In this document: positions 60,234 through 64,000 of the stretch, one piece after another
Layout: every line of letters begins with the position of its first letter
Numbering within the stretch: the stretch's first letter is position 1
Source of the DNA: Phoronis australis
Taxonomy: Eukaryota; Phoronida; Phoronidae
Length of the DNA stretch: 64,000 bases
Assembly (NCBI GenBank): GCA_002633005.1
Contig: NMRA01000012.1
Coordinates: 1,328,730-1,392,729 of the forward strand
Reading direction: 5' to 3'
Made by a program: the position numbers and the translations under genes
The notes under the pieces: model-generated
What the model saw: only the letters and a program-made list of their open reading frames with translations
Databases searched by the model: none
What the model was told of the DNA's origin: nothing

Positions 60234-60585
60234 GCATCTAGTGAGGACAGTAAACTCAGTAGTGTTTCACATTTGTAATGTGAATCATTGAAATGTGAAG
60301 CACTGTGTTGGAAGTGGGTAGCTGCCATGGCACTCACAGTACATTGTAGTCATTTTCTATCGACACATACGAGATTTTCGTTGAAGTAGACAGGTTGCTT
60401 CAAAAGGTTGAAGTCCTTTCGATTCATGTTTTGGTCTGTAATATGTGCCTGTGTCTGACAACTATTGTTTTGTTTATGTATGGAGAAAAATAGAAATACA
60501 AATACAAAAATGGCTAGTTTTGAGTTCCTATCACATAAAGAAGAGGCTAAACTCACACAGTTACAACCGAGAGCCATGTTAAACA

Positions 60586-60591
60586 AATAAA
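60586..60591 (+). promoter_or_regulatory. Candidate polyadenylation signal, NEDD8
   Basis: AATAAA lies about 350 nt downstream of the NEDD8 stop on the coding strand, a normal 3' UTR length for a small housekeeping gene. Confidence 0.5.
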
Positions 60592-60816
60592 AGGTGGCGC
60601 TAAAGGTCAGCTTCTCTCCATTTGAATACTTGGAGAACTGCAATATAGGGTCTTTGTGGTACTTCTTGAAGGGCATTCTTTCACTCATCCATTTAATTTG
60701 AACCTGTGTATAGGGGTGCATTCTGTAGATGAACAAGTTTCTTGTAAGAAAACCAAGATCACATTAGTGTTTTTAGTGTTTCAGGAAAATTCTCACTACC
60801 TTAGAAGCGTAGACTA

Positions 60817-60867
60817 GCAAAATGGCCTCCGACAGATGTGATTGTTGAGGTTGTAATGTTGAATTAT
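60817..60867 (+). repeat. 52-bp dispersed repeat, copy 3
   Basis: GCAAAATGGCCTCCGACAGA to TAATGTTGAATTAT. It lies just before the inverted repeat at 60893-61238. Confidence 0.55.
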
Positions 60868-60892
60868 CGGAGAGGATGCTATGCATGAAATT

Positions 60893-61238
60893 GGAATCTT
60901 GCTTAATCTCAAGATCGCTTATGCGTGAACTTGGAATACCCTCGGAAACTTGATAAGTTCACTCAAATAATCATGTTCACATTGACAAAAATTTGCATTG
61001 CACTAAATCAGATAGAGTATACCAATCTTTTTCAACTATTAACGATCTTATCATCACCAAAACATAATTGATTTAAACATTCACATAAACCTCAGATTAT
61101 TTCGCACAAGTTACGGTAAAGAAGAAAATGGGTGATCAGGAAACCAATAATTGCAAAAATTCTTTACACTGACCAAAAAAATTCATATGATTGCCCAAAT
61201 GAATATTCAGTTCGCGATCTTGAGATTAAGCAGGATTC
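60893..61238. repeat. Inverted repeat, 25-26-bp arms, about 295-bp spacer
   Basis: GGAATCTTGCTTAATCTCAA, then GATCGC at 60893-60918 pairs with GCGATCTTGAGATTAAGCAG, then GATTC at 61214-61238. Arms are almost perfect. Probably the ends of a small element. Confidence 0.7.
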
Positions 61239-61393
61239 TTAGTTCACGCACAGCAGATTTGTCACTGCGTCTAGTAAGTATCTTGCGCTTCACAGCACGC
61301 ACCAATGTTAATGATTGCTGCACCACTGGCCATTCTGTAGGCAAGCTTTTGGTTGAATGCCTATCAGGCCAAAGATAAGAATATGACTAATGG

Positions 61394-61449
61394 CTACCTG
61401 GGTGCCCTGTGTATATAAAGAACATGCCTACCTGGGTGCCCTGTGTATA
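61394..61449. repeat. 34-bp tandem duplication
   Basis: CTACCTGGGTGCCCTGTGTA occurs at 61394 and again 34 bp later. Confidence 0.9.
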
Positions 61450-63210
61450 GAAAGACAACATAATCTAACCAGTTCATAGCATTTATTTCAAATAACTTTG
61501 ATAAATATCTTACATACCTCCAACGCCCAACCATGTTTGCCATATGAATTATCAGAAGCCTAAAACAATGTAAATGGCAGATTGAACAGAACTGACTACT
61601 GTACAGTCCTGTTGCAGAGACAGTGAATTATGTCTTGCGAACGCAACGGTACTTCTAAAATTACAGATGCTTTCGTAAAAAGCTTTTCTAGTAAAAGACT
61701 AAAAATTTCAACATCACTTCTGAAAAGTTTTAAAATCCGAACTTCAGTGTTGAAATGTCAACTGTATATGCCATTGAATTCAACTGTGGGGAAGCAGACC
61801 AGCGTTTCATGGAAGGATAACGTATAACATGATTAAATCACACACGGTTTTCTGCTGGAACAATAATGATTTTGAAACGCAACAGACTCAAACAGCTCAC
61901 TTGGTTCAGGTCAACAGATACGGCTTTGAATGATATGCACTAAATTACGCCAAAAATGAAAAGTGCACGTAGACATTGGCATTTTATGAAACCCACTTTC
62001 TAAATTGATCAATTGGTATTTTGTCAACTTGTGACTATTTTTGCGTCCCCGCTTAAAATTCAATAGGGTCAAACATAATTTCAGGCCTGTGTGTGTTTAT
62101 TCTCAAGTGCAAATGCATATGCCGATTATTTAAAAAGTAATTAATATTTTATGAAAATAAGCCATACCACTGCACCACTTTAGGGGACTTGAGCTTATTT
62201 TCTTATTTCAGAAAAAAGTAATAACTTAAAGCTACATTACGCTTTGTTCTACAGGTTTTTAAAAAACAAAAAATCAATTTAGGCCGAGGCTTTTACTCTC
62301 CAAAAATAAGTCTCGGAACATTTTATTTCCTTCAGCAACAAGAACATGCAAACCATCAGCAACCCAAGAAAATGCTTCGTTTATTGGGGAATGTATTGCC
62401 AGAGTCTTGTGTTGCCAGCTCATTTGGAAACAATTGAAGCTTGGATGTACGTGGTACTGTTTTTAACCTCTTAAGTCCTTGGTTAAAAACTCAGCATTGG
62501 CAGTTAAATGTGCAAAATGCAGCTAAAAAGGGCACACCACAAAACACGTTTCTCAAAAGAATGTAGTGACCAGAAATGATTTACAGGAACCATAAGGGGT
62601 AGCTAATGAATGGTACACATTATGTCAGATCTTCAATATATTCGAACGGAGTTCCATGACACGGGTGTTATAGTTTATAGTTCATGCAGATCTTTAAATA
62701 ACAATATAAGCCAGATGTTGCCTGCTCAAATAAAATCTCTGTCCACTTGGATCTGACGTGTGAGGTACCCCCGACTAGTTCGAGGTACCCGAAGTCACTG
62801 GGTGTGGGTAGATATTTTAAAATAATTTCCGATACTAAAGACAAGATACTACCACAACAGAATGGTCCTGTTTAACTATTATAGTTGATCATTGTGCACA
62901 ATTAGAGCAGTTTTGCTGCACCAGCTGCAAACAATATCACTAATCTCTTTTCATTACATTTACCTAAAAAAATTTCATTCATCAATGACACAGCAGCATT
63001 GTCTTGTACACAGAGCTATAAAAGTAAATATTAACACGTTTAAATAAATACCCATTCCCAGAAGCATACTAAACGTCCTAACACATGAGTTGTAGAAGGA
63101 TGATACTTGATGAGCAATGGTCAAGGTGACTCCAAATGGACATCTAACAATATATTGATGCATATTCAAGTGCCACAAGTAAACTCATTACATACAGTTT
63201 ATGACAAAAG
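61450..63210. other. No gene seen downstream of NEDD8
   Basis: It includes a diverged relative (62330-62480) of the 47660-48035 duplication. ORFs are short and unrecognised. Confidence 0.45.
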
Positions 63211-63442
63211 TACGGTAAAAAGTCACAAATTTCGGACAGCAATAACTGCCAAAAATGCCATGTTACCAGTGCACTCTCAAGGTTACACATTGTGAGTGAC
63301 CAGAAGTTTTCGAAATTTTGTGAGATGGTAGATATCATACAAAACATGAACACTGTAAAGCATTAATTGTGTGCACTTTATCTTATAAGATAACAACAGC
63401 TGTCGGCCATATCGTGTCCTAAATTGATGAGGTTTTACCGTA
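63211..63442 (-). mobile_element. TIR miniature element, family 1, copy E (best preserved)
   Basis: The left terminus TACGGTAAAAAGTCACAAAT and right terminus (reverse complement TACGGTAAAACCTCATCAAT) form an imperfect TIR of about 28 bp. The element is 232 bp. TA at both edges fits a Tc1/mariner-type TA target duplication, which is an inference. It has no coding capacity. Confidence 0.8.
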
Positions 63443-64000
63443 ATCGGACAAAATACCATTTCCCCATCATTAGATTAATAACTTAACAATTCACAAGATG
63501 GAGAACCATGTATTCAATAACAATCAGAAAATCCAAGTGCGTAACAACGGCAACCATGGTGATGTCGATATTCCTTACAACGTAGAAATGTTCATTTCTC
63601 GGAAGATAGACGTTCAAGAGCTAGAGGCACACGTTAAACTGTAGCATTGGAATCCAGATTCGTTTCTATGAGGTGGTTGCTTATGACAACAGTGTTCGCA
63701 GTGACTATTTCAACAAACTTTGCCATACCTGAGTAGCACTGAAAAGAAGAAGTTGAGGCATAGGCTGACTATGGGTTATGACACATCAAATACTACTTAC
63801 TCTCACAACACAATGTTAAAATATGGCATAAAGAGACTCATGAACATCAATAGGAAACATTTGACAAACATGAAAGCATCTTTCACTCTACTCAATTTCT
63901 AATTCTTTAGTGCAATACCGCAAGAATTGACACAGGAGAAAAGGAATTTCTTTCATTCATGGATATTTTTGAGACATTGCGCATTTTCTCATTGTTTGAT

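Noticed and set aside
60350-60736. 128-codon ORF antisense to the NEDD8 3' UTR
   Set aside because: No family resemblance; AT-rich composition gives Phe/Asn/Lys-rich chance translation.
1-64000. tRNA, rRNA, CRISPR or prokaryotic operon features
   Set aside because: No cloverleaf with GGTTCGAATCC-like T-arm was noticed, repeats are contiguous tandem arrays without spacers, and gene structure is intron-based eukaryotic.

Overview
The window is eukaryotic, intron-rich, AT-biased animal DNA. There are no operons, no long uninterrupted ORFs, clear GT-AG introns, and a dense layer of short inverted-repeat elements and minisatellites. Two genes can be read with confidence, both on the + strand. The first is an ataxin-1 family gene (AXH domain) on two recognisable exons, 34921-36265 and 42373-42723. 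The second is a complete NEDD8 gene (ubiquitin-like modifier) split over five short exons between 55583 and 60233. The protein sequences fit a bilaterian invertebrate. Repeat style and the ataxin-1 form make an invertebrate deuterostome (hemichordate, echinoderm or cephalochordate) my best guess, but the window does not settle this.

Layout. 1-34920: no convincing gene, probably upstream and intronic DNA of the ataxin-1 gene. It holds foldback elements (3866-4186, 11407-11468, 11623-11792, 31849-31977), a 769-bp terminal-inverted-repeat element (7567-8335), and minisatellites with 70-bp, 18-bp, 16-18-bp and 22-bp units. A possible first coding exon (20280-20307) has the right splice phase to join the 34921 exon. 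34921-42723: ataxin-1 family gene. A single ambiguous base (N at 36053) coincides with a one-base frame break just before the AXH domain, so naive translation loses the domain. The 6.1-kb intron inside the AXH domain is full of small inverted-repeat elements. 42724-43975: probable 3' UTR carrying a 404-bp TA-flanked element and an AATAAA signal. 44000-55580: gene-poor and repeat-rich, with a hAT-like nonautonomous element, a (GT)n tract, a 1.28-kb GC-rich minisatellite (51181-52465) and a diverged 0.65-kb tandem duplication. 55583-60233: NEDD8. 60234-64000: probable NEDD8 3' UTR, then repeats including a well-preserved 232-bp TIR element.

The two genes have no known direct pathway link. Ataxin-1 family proteins are nuclear transcription or splicing cofactors, and NEDD8 is conjugated to cullins to activate SCF-type ubiquitin ligases. 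The least routine observations are NEDD8's very fine exon structure (two internal microexons of 18 and 30 nt), its one-residue C-terminal tail, the polyglutamine-free ataxin-1 form with a retained C-terminal UHM-ligand motif, and a multi-copy family of TA-flanked miniature elements. I found no CRISPR, tRNA, rRNA or autonomous transposon gene.
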